Origin: Conus ventricosus
Lineage: Eukaryota > Mollusca > Gastropoda > Neogastropoda > Conidae
Reading direction: 5' to 3'
Assembly: GCA_018398815.1 (NCBI GenBank)
Contig: CM031622.1
Location: 14,061,313-14,125,312, forward strand
DNA: 64,000 nt
A program made the translations under genes and the position numbers. This document shows, piece after piece, positions 40,101-47,338 of this stretch (position 1 is its first letter; each line of letters opens with the position of its first letter). The notes under the pieces were generated by a model that was given only the letters and a program-made list of their open reading frames with translations, was not told the DNA's origin and made no database searches.

Positions 40101-43100
40101 AAATGCTGTAATTCAGAAACATGTTAATTGCATTACAGATCAATAATCAGGATTTTTTTTCTTCTCTGAATACAATACAAATACCCAGCTATCAAAAGCG
40201 GATTAAGAAATGAAAAACAAATCTTAAAACGAACTCATGCATATTTCTTGGGACATTTCTGGGGCTCCCTTTCTTCACTCCTTGCAATAATCTTACTAGA
40301 TAATTCTGTACACCTGTCCCAACACTGAATATCCTGCAGCATCATTCAACCAGTGTCAGAGCTGGTTCAGAGAGAGGAAAACTAGCGACAACCTATATGA
40401 TTAAAGTACACTGAAACAGGGCTCTAGGAGTAGGTAGGCTTACATTTTTCTCTGAATCTAAGCTGACGAAAGACTCAAATCTTGTAGTGTACTTTTTCAA
40501 CCTGGCAGTCTGGTTTTGCTCGTTTGTCATTGTGGAAAATAGTGATTTATGTCAGATTTACTCCCAGGCTCAGATAGATCTATTCTACAACAATGATAAT
40601 CCTTAACGCATACGCGTCTCTGACACACAACATTCCCATCTGACCCTATGAAATCAAACCAGTGCGTCATCAAAATGTACCAAAATTTACCATGACACAA
40701 TGATCTTCAATTTTGAGCAGAATGTCACTTGTAAGCACTTTTGTCTGATCCACCTCTTTCCAAGTCTATAAAAACATAACTTTCCTCCACATTTTTGAAC
40801 ATTCTGAATTGGTGAAGAACTTCCGTTTGATAATTCTTCTCTACTGAAAACCAAGAACAGTCTTCAAAAAAGACTATATATGATTGGATCTCAAGATCAC
40901 GTGATTCAGCGAACCATGAAAGGCATGGCATACTTATAAAATTCTGTTGTTCAAAATCTAAATGTATTAAATCGATAGCTCGGCTGTGGCTTGTGCCAGT
41001 TGTGCGTGACAAGCCAGCGAATCGAACAAAAGTCAAGCAACATGACCAGCTCAGACAATTCGAACAGCCTCATTACATAGACATATGAATGTATAGGCAC
41101 AATACAAGAGTGGCCAAACTGCAGTTTCAAAGGTTCCATTGCTCGCCCTTTGTCATTGAGCTTCTAATGATCATTGTACGCGATTTGGTCAAGTAACCAA
41201 ATCTTTCAGCGCTGAAGAAAATGGTTTACATAGTGCAAATTCTGATGGATACAGCTTTGATAATTCAAAAAGGACATTCCACATATCATGTTTAATCCAG
41301 ACACTGTGACAGCGCACATGCTCACATGTATTCATTGTAGTTGTTAATACTTTACTAACAGTGGAAAACAAAATTGGATTCAGTGAATAAATCATTTAGC
41401 ATAATCAGAAATGTTTTCATCAGCTCCTCTTACCCATTTCTGTCTCTTTTTCTTTTTCTCTCTGTGTGTGAGCCAGCAAGAGTGCACTCATGTGTGTGCG
41501 TGTGTGTGCACGCATGTGTGTGTATGTGTGTGTGTATGCGTGTGTGTGTGTGTGTGTGTGTGGTTTTCAGTACATTTTCTAACAGTTATGAAGGGCAACC
41601 CTACTACATACTTTTGCGACTCTCAGAAAATCTAAAATGGACTTCTATGCACAGAGTCCGACCCTCTAACGAACGTCGAAGGAATAATTACCACTGTAAC
41701 ACGACCACAAAAGATTCAATGACCCATGTTTTTTCTACACCGAGTCCGACCCTCTAACCTTTTGGAAATGCTTATCACTGCATGTCCACATAGATTCAAT
41801 GATCACTGACTCTAGTGCTGTCTTTTTAGAGAATTAAGAGGGGGCATCTTTCAACCAGCTTTGGAACTACCAGAGTATTATGTAAGCCTACTCTGATGCA
41901 AAGAGCTCCACTGATCAAGGACCGGAATAGATCTGAAATTTGATTTGACCAAGAAGCACAGTGACATTCAATATATATTTTTTTTTTCATTTTGACACCA
42001 CCACTGTTCCTATGCAGCTGCTGGTCCAGCAAAATAGAACAGGTCTCTGGGACCAGCAGTCCATAAAAAGTTTGGTGATAACATTTGAAAAAGGTATTTA
42101 ATATTTTACAGGCAACTGCCAGTTAACATGATCACTGCAAATTTTGGAGGAAATTATACTGTGAAATGAAATAATTTATACCATACATATATCAAATTCA
42201 TAAAGGTATCAATCAACAACATGTATGGCACAGGAGTTTTTATTTCAACTGTCAGGTCGAAAGAAATAATGAAACACTAGGACTATCTTCAGCTTCCAGT
42301 TTTCGTATCACTAAAAGATAATTTTTTTTAGAAACTGAGTAAAAAAAACTTTTACTTTCCCTGAGGAAAACAATCACTGATGTTATGTCCAGGGCACAGG
42401 AAACAAAGCTGGTAAGACATGGTTCGATTTACGCTGGGTTCGCATTTCCTGGCATTCTATTGGTTGATGACAGACTATTGATGAAAATGTAGGTTTCCGG
42501 TATGATGTACCAATTCAATTTTTATTTGGCCAGATGTTGGCAGTAGGAAAGTACACCCATGAATTCTTGTAACTTATTTTTCACCAACTGCTACGACTGA
42601 ACTCCTGACTTTGTTTCAGTTTGATCCATTTTCCATTGCCAAGCATGCATCTGAGAAAATTACCAGAGCAATCATCAATTTAAGATCCATAAATGATTGT
42701 ATATATAAAATGAAAGTATTTTCTACAGATTACGAACATTTTTGTAAATGCTGGTTGGGGACTGGGGACTTTGATCAAAGCACACAAACTGATTAACTTA
42801 CTTCACAAGTGCAATAACTTCACAACATTGTTGATGCATTTTTTTTCTTCAGTTCCTCACTCATCCTATTCTTGCCAAGTAAGTGTACAAAATGCAGTGA
42901 ATATCATATGGGCAAACACAGCAGTGATATATTTTTTAAAATATGGGGTCAGACTCAGTACGGAAAACTCATTTCCTAATTTTCTAGGAGTAGGAGTCAC
43001 AAAAATATGCAGGGGGTCACACTTCATTACCACATTAGTGCAAAATATGTACACACATACACACATGCAGCACACACATGCACACAACACTCACTCACGC

Positions 43101-44988
43101 TCGCTTGCACATACACAGAGCAAGTGACAGAAATAAGGTTTTTTTAAAGTACCAATAATAAAGTTAATAAAACACCCTACATTATGCTGAAATTTATTCA
43201 TTCAGATTTGTGTTCCAATGTCAGCAAAGTGTTACCAACTAAAATGCAAGCACCTAGTGTCTTATGATTTTAAAATATAAGTGGGATGACCTCTTCGATT
43301 ATCATCACAGAATTTTTACTAGGCGAGCCATTTCCACCAGTGCTGAAGTATTTTACTGCCTGACCATATTCCAGTTGTCATGCAATAATCCTTGATGCCT
43401 GGTAAGAAACAAGAGGCGAGTGATGAATGTTCATGGAACCTTTGATGAAGCTATGAACATTGGCCACTCTTGCACAGGTCGCAACACATTCATGCTTGAA
43501 CCACAATGGTGCAATTTCAATTGTCGGATTGTTTCTTTCACCAGATTATCACCTGCAAGCCACAGCTCAACACTGAATTTTATTGGTTTTCCATGCTTTT
43601 CGCTCTTGGCTAAATCACATGATCTTATGGTCCAGTGATAGACTGGGTTGTATTTCTGAAGACTACTGTTGATTTACAGTAGAGAAGAGTTCTCAAGCTG
43701 AAGTTGTTCATCGATTCAGAAATGTTCTGAAATGTCAAGGTAAGTTACGATTTTATCAACTTCGATCGTGGTGGATTGGGCAAATGCGCTTTTGGGTGAC
43801 ATGCTGCTCGGAGTTTAATGCGTACAGGAGAAAATCATTGCGTCACAGTAAATTATGGTGCGTTTTAGTGAGGCACTGGCCTGAATTTCAGTGCGTCGCT
43901 CCAGATGGAAATTTCATGTGTCAGTGAGGCACATTTGTGCGCAAGAATTATCACTGAACCCTGGTCCACGGTTACATTTACCTGATATTGATAATTTTCA
44001 TTACTACTGGGTTCCTATTTCGATAAATGTAGCTGTACCTGACTCCAAGTTCCAAACTTTGGCATGGTATCACAAGACTTGCCACCCAACATTAGTATGA
44101 TACTCCTGTCCCCAACCCTTCTTCTCTGTGGGTATGAAATATTATTCATCATCAAACCTGACAGCCTTAGCAAATTTTCCATCTAGCTCATATCAAACCT
44201 GACAGCCTTCGCAATTTTCCATATAGCTCATATTTCGTTCATAAAATTTGAAATTTTTCAGCCTTGGATTCACTGCTAACAACAATGCTGAAGCTTCTAA
44301 ATCAAAATGTTTGAAATGAGAAAATCAAAATGAGCAGCAGACAAGCAACTAGGCCTACCCTATAGGCCTACCTATCACAAATGTTGGTCGAAACTTGTAC
44401 CCATCATGTTTCATTTGTTTGAAAGCCAGGTTGCGTGAGGGAGTAGGGACCTTAACCAAAGCTCAGAAGCAAATTTTACACTTAAGATTTTCAACTATGC
44501 CAACGTTTGTTTTCAAAAATCTAAATAAATGACCCAAAACTTACCTTGATTGGGTTGTCCTTTCGTCCTCTGAACATCGTTGATTGACATGTAACAAAGG
44601 AAGATTAAATTATTAAGTACAGGTTATCCCACAAGGCTGTTTAAGTGTATTGGAAGACATACATATACGAGAAAACATATCGCTGACTAATACCAAGAAG
44701 CGACCCACGAGAAAAGCTCAGGAGGTGTGATCTAATTTTGTAAGCCAGCGTGGCACGCACCCCATTCACTCTGACAGGTCGTACACTGGTCTAAAAATCA
44801 TGCAGACATGTATATATACATATTTTCATACATTCTCACACACAAAATAGCTTCATCATTTCCTTTCCCAAATAGATAAACTTTGTGGGGTAACGCAACA
44901 CAAAATCGACTCTTGAACCAGAATCCGTCACCACATTCCAGCCAGGGATCATGGCTGCGTGCCGTACCTGATCCAAACTTGCAGACAT
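6910..44988 (-). CDS. YTHDF: YTH domain family protein (YTHDF1/2/3 orthologue), five-exon gene
   Basis: Cytoplasmic reader of N6-methyladenosine in mRNA; family members bind m6A through the YTH domain and recruit CCR4-NOT for decay (known for the family). I assembled join(44968-44988, 44545-44569, 33931-33995, 20047-21665, 6910-6939) on the minus strand. All introns are GT-AG and phases agree (0, 1, 0, 0). The N-terminus reads [15 protein letters not shown], close to vertebrate MSAS..Q-RPKGQ, and introns fall where vertebrate YTHDF introns fall. The middle is rich in Y, P, G, S and M and holds two conserved family motifs, SWAAIAS and MDIGTW. The YTH domain spans about residues 390-535, with cage tryptophans at about 412, 466 and 471 (human YTHDF1: 411, 465, 470). 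Predicted length is about 586 aa once a one-base gap in exon 4 is allowed for. The paralogue cannot be told; invertebrates usually have one YTHDF. Confidence 0.93.
7265..7535 (+). repeat. Dispersed repeat, copy A
   Basis: Shares scattered blocks in the same order with 59540-59735: TGCGACTRAGCAA, GTATTGTCGTCAG/GTGTCGTCAGTG, TATGTTGGATCAGAACA, ACCRAAGTGA and GGGTTGCCT. This copy has a (GT)n expansion inserted at 7344-7371. Family unknown; likely an old retroposon. Confidence 0.55.
8421..8969. mobile_element. 549-bp TIR transposon carrying part of a MADF gene
   Basis: Terminal inverted repeats of about 29 bp: GCTGACACACGAGCCTCCCC then GCCCGTACG at the left, and its complement ending at 8969. 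The element is flanked by CT on both sides (8419-8420, 8970-8971), possibly a 2-bp duplication, but exact ends are ambiguous. Inside, a roughly 29-bp unit (ACGAAACGTTTGAACCTGTG core) is repeated at 8457 and 8515. The MADF content suggests a PIF/Harbinger-like family, in which a MADF or Myb-like partner protein accompanies the transposase. No transposase is present. Confidence 0.75.
8543..8764 (-). pseudogene. MADF (Myb/SANT-like) domain fragment in the TIR element
   Basis: The 73-aa frame starts [11 protein letters not shown] and continues with [13 protein letters not shown] and [14 protein letters not shown], the pattern of the first half of a MADF DNA-binding domain (helix, then L.N..VLW, then a second helix). 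It stops at GFKTRV, before the expected C-terminal half with its conserved W and R. It is therefore a truncated domain, either a remnant or the first exon of a spliced protein; I see no convincing second exon. Confidence 0.6.
9581..9617 (+). repeat. Poly(G) run, 37 nt
   Basis: Uninterrupted G37 in intron 4 of YTHDF. Confidence 0.95.
9713..9938 (+). repeat. (GT)n followed by (GA)n-rich tract
   Basis: (GT)n at 9713-9755, then a purine-rich GA/GGA tract at 9789-9938. Translated shadows of this tract give long meaningless frames on both strands. Confidence 0.95.
10361..10467 (+). repeat. (GT)n with a GCGT-variant end
   Basis: About 65 bp of GT followed by TGCG and CATG variants. Confidence 0.95.
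12162..12342 (+). repeat. 35-bp minisatellite, about 5 copies
   Basis: The unit contains ACATTATATCAAACACGTTT and TGCTGCTGTTTCCAG. Copies differ by a few substitutions, and one is partly deleted. Confidence 0.9.
12491..12861 (+). repeat. 52-bp minisatellite, about 7 copies
   Basis: The unit contains CCACTTAGTTATTGTGACA, ACTTTGGGCTCAC and ATCAGTACTAACC. One early copy has a 3-bp insertion. Divergence between copies is low. Confidence 0.9.
12893..13011 (+). repeat. GC-rich dispersed repeat, copy A, ending in C27
   Basis: Contains GGCTGGGGTCCAGGGCCGCC, CCTGGCGGGG and GGGGCAGCGCCCCG, then a C27 run at 12985-13011. It matches the block at 31543-31640 in order and content, and several segments are self-complementary. 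Confidence 0.6.
13603..13646 (+). repeat. (GT)n microsatellite
   Basis: About 22 GT units. Confidence 0.95.
14981..15040 (+). repeat. (GT)n with GC-rich end
   Basis: GT array followed by GCACGCGCGCAAGCG. Confidence 0.9.
15755..15825 (+). repeat. (GA)n microsatellite
   Basis: About 35 GA units. A G23 run follows at 15941-15963. Confidence 0.95.
17189..17214. other. Perfect 10-bp hairpin in intron 4
   Basis: GGCACCCTCC and GGAGGGTGCC surround the loop AAACCT. It is not next to an exon, so no regulatory role can be assigned. Confidence 0.7.
17788..17958 (+). repeat. Tandem duplication, about 84 bp x 2
   Basis: Both units contain ACAGTTTGCT.CTGATTCCA and a TAAATTCAGG end. They are roughly 80 percent identical by eye. 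Confidence 0.75.
20047..21665 (-). CDS. YTHDF: YTHDF coding exon 4: low-complexity region and YTH domain
   Basis: The main exon, 1619 nt, begins after TTGTTGCAG. The first part encodes a Y/P/M/G-rich disordered region (GTYTSPGQ to [10 protein letters not shown]). The second part runs from MGGVEQG through SWAAIAS and MDIGTW to the YTH domain (about 20173-20613), with the near-invariant stretches [28 protein letters not shown] and [15 protein letters not shown], and an RG-rich tail. The two parts are in different frames. The switch lies at about 21291-21297 in a short G run (GGGACCCGATGG read on the minus strand); one more G would join them. The donor at 20046 (AGG followed by GTAATG) leads to exon 5. 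If it is not spliced, the frame ends at 20014 after ten unconserved residues. Confidence 0.95.
22748..22889 (-). other. Possible unassigned exon or retroposed fragment in YTHDF intron 3
   Basis: On the minus strand, after a candidate acceptor (AAATCTAG), two frames stay open for about 120-140 nt. One reads [19 protein letters not shown]...KVADDES and ends at 22748. The other, in phase with YTHDF exon 3, reads [15 protein letters not shown] to TADQG. I do not recognise either. It could be an alternative 3' exon of YTHDF, an exon of a nested gene or chance. Confidence 0.25.
23840..24265. mobile_element. 426-bp hAT-like non-autonomous element
   Basis: Ends are CAGAGCTGCCAAC (left) and, on the complement of the right end, CATAGCTGCCAAC. 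They are flanked by TCAAAA at 23834-23839 and 24266-24271, a 6-bp duplication. GTAGCA occurs seven times in the same orientation: at 23871, 23893 and 23913 near the left end, and 24178, 24206, 24226 and 24248 near the right. This clustering suggests transposase-binding subterminal repeats. No ORF of note. Confidence 0.75.
24530..24575 (-). repeat. Retroposon-tail repeat, copy 2
   Basis: The minus strand reads GGCCCTTTGCGGTCGGCTGG then GCTATAAGCAATATTATCTTA. It lies beside a long (CA)n array. Confidence 0.55.
24657..24872 (-). repeat. (CA)n arrays
   Basis: Interrupted (CA)n at 24657-24743 with CAGTCACA/CAGTGACA variants, and a purer array at 24829-24872. Confidence 0.95.
24905..24965 (-). repeat. 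Retroposon-tail repeat, copy 3
   Basis: The minus strand reads CAGCCCTGATATGGCCC, then TTTGCGGTCAGCTGGGC and TATAAGCAACATTACC. It shares the CAGCCCTGAT.TGGCCC lead with copy 4 and also lies beside (CA)n. Confidence 0.55.
26200..26530 (+). repeat. Tandem repeat, four units of about 72-91 bp
   Basis: Each unit has TGTTGGCAGGACAGRTGG, a poly(G) tract, then GATCACAAAGATGTTCAGCA and TTACTGTATTACACATGTC. Unit length varies mainly because the G tract shrinks from about 21 to 5. It ends 80 bp before the piggyBac element. Confidence 0.9.
26610..28378 (+). mobile_element. piggyBac element (1.77 kb) with a reduced gene
   Basis: Bounded by TTAA at 26610-26613 and 28375-28378. The left end reads TTAACTCGCTGAGTGC and the complement of the right end TTAACCCTCACAGTGC (12 of 16 match), typical of piggyBac TTAAC..... 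TIRs. A 26-bp subterminal unit (GAGTGCGATGGGCCACGATC then GTGGCT) is repeated at 26619 and 26654 and contains the palindrome GCCACGATCGTGGC. It carries a two-exon gene for a cysteine-rich-domain protein (next entry) and no DDE catalytic core. About 0.7 kb after the gene is AT-rich. Confidence 0.75.
26814..27639 (+). CDS. Two-exon piggyBac-derived protein: acidic N-terminus plus cysteine-rich domain
   Basis: join(26814-26910, 27467-27639) gives 89 aa in one phase. Exon 1 starts with ATG and encodes [16 protein letters not shown]..., an acidic serine-rich segment like piggyBac transposase N-termini, and ends at CAG with donor GTGAGT. Exon 2 follows the acceptor CTTGTGTGATCCAG and encodes a short acidic linker, then a [23 protein letters not shown] and the final S-A-F-H. 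In piggyBac transposases this C-terminal RING-like zinc domain binds the TIR DNA. The roughly 400-residue dimerisation/DDE region is absent. Either an internal deletion that chanced to stay in phase, or a selected repressor-like product. Confidence 0.55.
28768..28935 (+). repeat. 68-bp tandem repeat, about 2.4 copies
   Basis: The unit contains AGTGAGGTCACCAGTGTATC and CAGTCTACTCCAAACACAGG. The third copy merges into a GT-rich stretch. Confidence 0.85.
30233..30318 (+). repeat. 41-bp direct duplication
   Basis: GTTATGC.TATAATGGTGTCC followed by ATT.ATTG.TGATCTATCT, twice in tandem. Confidence 0.85.
30880..30940 (+). repeat. Retroposon-tail repeat, copy 4
   Basis: Reads CAGCCCTGATGTGGCCC, then TTTGCGGTCGGCTGGGC and TATAAGCAACATTATC. 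It is the best-preserved copy with copy 3. Confidence 0.55.
31543..31640 (+). repeat. GC-rich dispersed repeat, copy B
   Basis: Contains GGCTGGGGCCAAGGGGCCGC, GGGGCAACGCCCTGGCGGGG and CCAGGGAGGCAAAGC, then a C-rich tail. It is a diverged partner of 12893-13011. Confidence 0.6.
31738..31803 (+). repeat. (CA)n microsatellite
   Basis: About 32 CA units in intron 3. Confidence 0.95.
33266..33292 (+). repeat. Poly(C) run, 27 nt
   Basis: Preceded by a shorter C run (33258-33264), separated by one T. Confidence 0.95.
33931..33995 (-). CDS. YTHDF: YTHDF coding exon 3 (65 nt)
   Basis: Acceptor TTTCAG at 33996 upward and donor GTAAGT just below 33931. It reads [22 protein letters not shown] in the phase set by exon 2. 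The segment aligns with the vertebrate motif of an NGS.HQKDG core followed by an acidic triplet. It ends in phase 0, as exon 4 requires. Confidence 0.88.
34055..34135 (+). repeat. (GT)n microsatellite
   Basis: About 31 GT units followed by GCGTGCGTGCGTGC. It begins 60 bp on the 5' side of YTHDF exon 3 on the gene's strand. Confidence 0.95.
35229..36225 (+). mobile_element. 997-bp hAT-like element with 6-bp target duplication
   Basis: TIRs: the left end CAGGGCTGAGCTTTAAC matches the complement of the right end, CAGGGCTGAGATTTAGC, at 15 of 17. GTAGAG flanks it on both sides (35223-35228 and 36226-36231). The CAGGGCTG-type terminus is typical of hAT superfamily elements; the duplication is 6 bp rather than the usual 8. 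It carries one ORF for a zinc-finger-type N-terminus and no hAT catalytic or dimerisation region. It appears to have inserted into a SINE whose 3' part continues at 36232. Confidence 0.75.
35503..35875 (+). CDS. hAT-associated zinc-finger (TTF/ZNF862-like) N-terminal protein
   Basis: The ATG at 35503 opens 123 codons, entirely inside the hAT-like element; an upstream in-frame start at 35420 is also possible. After [12 protein letters not shown] comes a lysine/glutamate-rich basic segment, then [19 protein letters not shown] and MHCAPC. This layout (W..GW, WL.YD, M.C..C) resembles the N-terminal zinc finger of TTF-type, ZNF862/C17orf113-like proteins, many of hAT origin. Only the first Cys pair of the finger is present. 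The tail has an eight-Asp run encoded by (GAT)n and then stops. It is probably a truncated transposon protein; the frame is intact. Confidence 0.5.
36232..36358 (+). repeat. SINE 3' part with (ACTGA)n tail
   Basis: Ends with AATAAACCACTGAACTGAAC and further CTGAA units at 36330-36358, a typical molluscan SINE tail. Its 5' part probably lies left of 35229, split by the hAT insertion. Confidence 0.5.
37180..37564. mobile_element. Large inverted repeat (foldback) nested in piggyBac
   Basis: Arms at 37180-37360 and 37380-37564 are near-perfect inverted copies differing by a 4-bp indel (CAAA near 37503) and few substitutions, around a 19-nt spacer. Landmarks: AACTGTCTTCATAGTAATGA, GGCCTGCGCTTG, AGACGAACAATCTAA, CTGTGTTAGGTTTCC. 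The spacer belongs to the unit, because the single copy at 57050-57250 contains it. So two units of one family lie head to head. Confidence 0.8.
37600..38395 (+). pseudogene. piggyBac transposase C-terminal half, inactivated
   Basis: Recognisable by [64 protein letters not shown] and a C-terminal zinc segment, [15 protein letters not shown], in piggyBac (PGBD) order. The frame shifts near the C run at 37963-37968 (the continuation reads [14 protein letters not shown]), and further breaks follow after about 38090. The second catalytic Asp, normally in a DNFF/DNWF motif, is Gly here (AGNFFS, codon GGT). The third Asp region (GGVDLLD) is present. The first Asp and the N-terminal half are missing, displaced or deleted at the nested insertion. 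Not functional. Confidence 0.85.
41465..41562 (+). repeat. GT-rich microsatellite
   Basis: Interrupted (GT)n with GCGTG and CACGCATG variants. Confidence 0.9.
44150..44228 (+). repeat. Direct duplication, about 42 bp x 2
   Basis: ATCAAACCTGACAGCCTT.GC followed by AATTTTCCATNTAGCTCAT, twice. Confidence 0.85.
44545..44569 (-). CDS. YTHDF: YTHDF coding exon 2 (25-nt microexon)
   Basis: Flanked by a TTCAG acceptor and a GTAAGT donor. It encodes RTKGQPNQ plus the first base of the next codon, matching the RPKGQ.NK segment of vertebrate YTHDF proteins. At 25 nt it is too short for ordinary ORF finders; homology and splice phase support it. Confidence 0.85.
44570..44967 (-). other. YTHDF intron 1 (398 bp)
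   Basis: GT-AG intron between exons 1 and 2. It is unique sequence without recognisable repeats. Confidence 0.75.
44968..44988 (-). CDS. YTHDF: YTHDF coding exon 1
   Basis: Encodes MSASLDQ, the conserved YTHDF N-terminus. The donor is CAG followed by GTACGG on the minus strand. No ATG lies on the minus strand between 44989 and about 45180, so this is the first ATG if transcription starts near the promoter motifs. The exon ends in phase 0. Confidence 0.85.
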
Positions 44989-45180
44989 CACAATTTCAGT
45001 TAATATGCTTTGAAATGAGTTCAAGTGTCCAATCACAGTCTTTACACAACAATAGAACACCGAGGATCTGCCAAAAGCTGGTCTCGAAGTAGTTCAAAGA
45101 CGAAAAAAGGTTGGAAATAGGAAAAAAGCACAACACTTTTTCCACCTCGGGACTATGAACAATGGCGGCTGACTACGCTC
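44989..45180 (-). other. YTHDF: Probable YTHDF 5' UTR
   Basis: Between the promoter motifs and exon 1. It has no ATG on the minus strand and a pyrimidine-rich start (CTTTTTTCCTATTTCC) near 45114-45132. The transcription start is not defined by sequence alone. Confidence 0.5.
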
Positions 45181-45219
45181 GATCCCGCGTGTACTCACGT
45201 GACATGGGAATTGACGTCA
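45161..45219. promoter_or_regulatory. Promoter-like motif cluster upstream of YTHDF
   Basis: Three perfect vertebrate-type promoter motifs sit within 60 bp: AATGGCGGC (YY1 core) at 45161-45169, TCACGTGAC (USF/MiT E-box) at 45195-45203 and TGACGTCA (full CRE) at 45212-45219. The block is GC-richer than its surroundings and lies 170-230 bp upstream of the YTHDF start codon. No TATA box is seen. The YY1 motif points along the plus strand, so bidirectional activity is possible. Confidence 0.6.
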
Positions 45220-45656
45220 TTTCTTGGGCTGTAAAGCTTTACACTTTACACATCTATGACGGGAGGCGTAAGCTTAGTACCAAAGCTCAATTTCAACAAG
45301 TCCTAGTCCTGACCCAGATTGATTATTTGATCTTATGATGGCCTTTATGTTTTGTGCCCCCCCCCTCCCCTCCCAACTATTATTAAATCGTCTTGGGTAT
45401 TGTGACAACCGGATGAAATTATCCTTCCATCGTTGAACCACACGTGTTCTGACATGTTTGAAGTAGGCGTGTCGTGTGGTTGGTTGTTCGACGAAAATGT
45501 TAAAGATTTTTGGTCTTGCGTAATGAAACAGAAAGAAGGGAATAGATTTTGTGGAGACAGAGACATTCATTCAAGAAAGTTTTGTCTGTGCAAAAGACAA
45601 AACGTCGAAAACAGAACAGGCTTTATAGCTGGGGGCAACGCGAAGACAGATGTAAA

Positions 45657-45659
<3 letters not shown>

Positions 45660-45689
<30 letters not shown>
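45660..45689 (+). repeat. Poly(G) run, about 30 nt
   Basis: Follows GTAAAGGA. A second G run lies at 45762-45772. Confidence 0.95.
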
Positions 45690-45690
<1 letters not shown>

Positions 45691-45930
45691 GAAAAAAACG
45701 AAGAAAGAAAACAATCATCAATCAACCATCTGTCTCTCTCTCTCTCTCTCCCCAGGACTGGGGGGGGGGGGGGTGGGGAAGCATTCATACTGCTTATCTC
45801 ATTAACCCGGTAAAATGAAATTTCTTCTTCTTCTTCCTAAAATACTGGTTCACTCAAAAACGAGTAGGTCACCAGCGCGCATGTTAAAAAGTAAAATAAA
45901 ATAACATAAAACAGTGCGTTTCGTTTCGTT

Positions 45931-45973
<43 letters not shown>

Positions 45974-46270
45974 CTCTCAGCCTAGTGTACCTCCCTAGCC
46001 TGTTAATGGTTAAGAAAGGAGGCACACATGTGAATCGCAGTGACGTGTGTACTTGTCAATGTATGAATGGGTGAATCGTTGTGTCTCCGCCCCTACACAG
46101 TGTTAGCTTATCCCCACTCTGTCCCACAAAGCGAAGAGAGGTATGATCTTGGTCATGTGCGATCATCCCATATACATGTGGCAGTGTGTTGGACGGTGGG
46201 GTGGGAGAAGGGGTGCGGTGGAGTCGCCGGAAGTCCGGGTAGAATAAGGGGTTGTAAATGGAGGAGCGGT

Positions 46271-46325
<55 letters not shown>
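46271..46325 (+). repeat. Poly(G) run, 55 nt
   Basis: Uninterrupted G55 within a longer purine-rich region (46195-46445). Confidence 0.95.
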
Positions 46326-46326
<1 letters not shown>

Positions 46327-46527
46327 GGCGAGAGAGGGAGGGGGGGGGTGGAAAGGGAGGAAGAGGCGATGGACGAACGAAGCGCAGAAGTTGGGAGGGA
46401 GAGAGACGTGGGGTGGGGATGAGATGGGTGAAGAGGAAGGGGGAAAAGGCGTAACCAACCCGTGTCAGCCCAAACAGTTCTTCATTCTATCAGTATGCCT
46501 ACTCTGACAGTATGCACTCGCTATCAG

Positions 46528-46866
46528 TGGGGGCATGCCTGAAATGTCCAGAGCTGTGGAGACACGCCTGAAATATCCGGAGCTGTGGGGGCACGCCTGA
46601 AATGTCCTGAGCTGTGGGGACACGCCTGAAATGTCCGGAGCTGTGGGGGCACGCCTGAACTGTCCTGAGCTGTGGGGACACGTATGAAATGTCCGGAGCT
46701 GTGGGGGCACGCCTGAAATGTCCAGAGGTGTGGGGGCACACCTGAAATATCCTGAGCTGTGGGGGCACGCCTGAAATGTCCGGAGCTGTGGGGGCACGCC
46801 TGAAATGTCCCGAGCTGTGGGGGCACGCCTGAAATTTCCGGAGCTGTGGGTCAAGCCTGAAATGTC
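46528..46866 (+). repeat. 29-bp minisatellite, about 12 copies
   Basis: The unit is AAATGTCCGGAGCTGTGGGG plus GCACGCCTG. As 29 is not a multiple of 3, all three minus-strand frames give similar long repetitive frames, which are not genes. Confidence 0.95.
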
Positions 46867-47226
46867 CCTCCTGCCCGCGGGACTGCCCTCCACCCCCACC
46901 CCACCCCAACTCTATCCCTCCCTCTCACCCTGATCACTTCTATCAATGTAGGTAACACTGACTGCTTTTAAAGATCTGTTAGAGAGAGAGGGGGGGGGGG
47001 TGGAGGGAGGGGGGAGGAAAAGGAGGTGGAGGGAAAGGGAGGGGAAAGGAAGAAGTGGTAGTGGTAAGAGATGAGGTGGAAGTGTCATGATGTCCACTTT
47101 GTCACGATAATGATGATGATGATGATGATTGTTGTTGTTGTCGTACCCTGGCTAAAAGACTCCAGGGATCATCCAAACAGCCGAAGTACTTGAACACTAT
47201 GGTACAAATGCATCAGCTGGGGATGA

Positions 47227-47283
47227 GAACATTACGTGTGTGACCGTTTGATGATGATGATAATAATAATGATGATGATGATT

Positions 47284-47336
<53 letters not shown>

Positions 47337-47338
47337 AA
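47227..47338 (+). repeat. (GAT)n trinucleotide repeat
   Basis: Imperfect start, then about 20 pure units. A T24-G10 junction follows at 47432-47465. Confidence 0.95.

Larger units (their letters stand above)
33996..44544 (-). other. YTHDF intron 2 (10.5 kb), transposon-rich
   Basis: Contains a (GT)n at 34055-34135, a diverged duplication at about 34545-34640 / 34890-34995, a hAT-like element (35229-36225), a SINE (to 36358), a piggyBac element with a nested inverted repeat (36517-38715), a G run at 40021-40032, GT repeats at 41465-41560 and short duplications near 41650-41750 and 44150-44225. From about 38.8 to 41.4 and 42.0 to 44.1 kb I see nothing recognisable. Confidence 0.7.

Noticed and set aside
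43891..44100. Frame with LSLNPGP, like 2A or LINE NPGP motifs
   Set aside because: The DxE residues of 2A are missing and no other LINE sequence is nearby; chance match cannot be excluded.
45161..45300. Plus-strand ATG reading MAADYARSRVYSRD
   Set aside because: The ATG is the YY1 motif itself; the frame has no recognisable domain and soon stops. Treated as promoter DNA.
46465..46909. Three overlapping minus-strand frames of 100-144 codons with ACPHSSGHFRR-type repeats
   Set aside because: They are the 29-bp minisatellite translated in its three frames.
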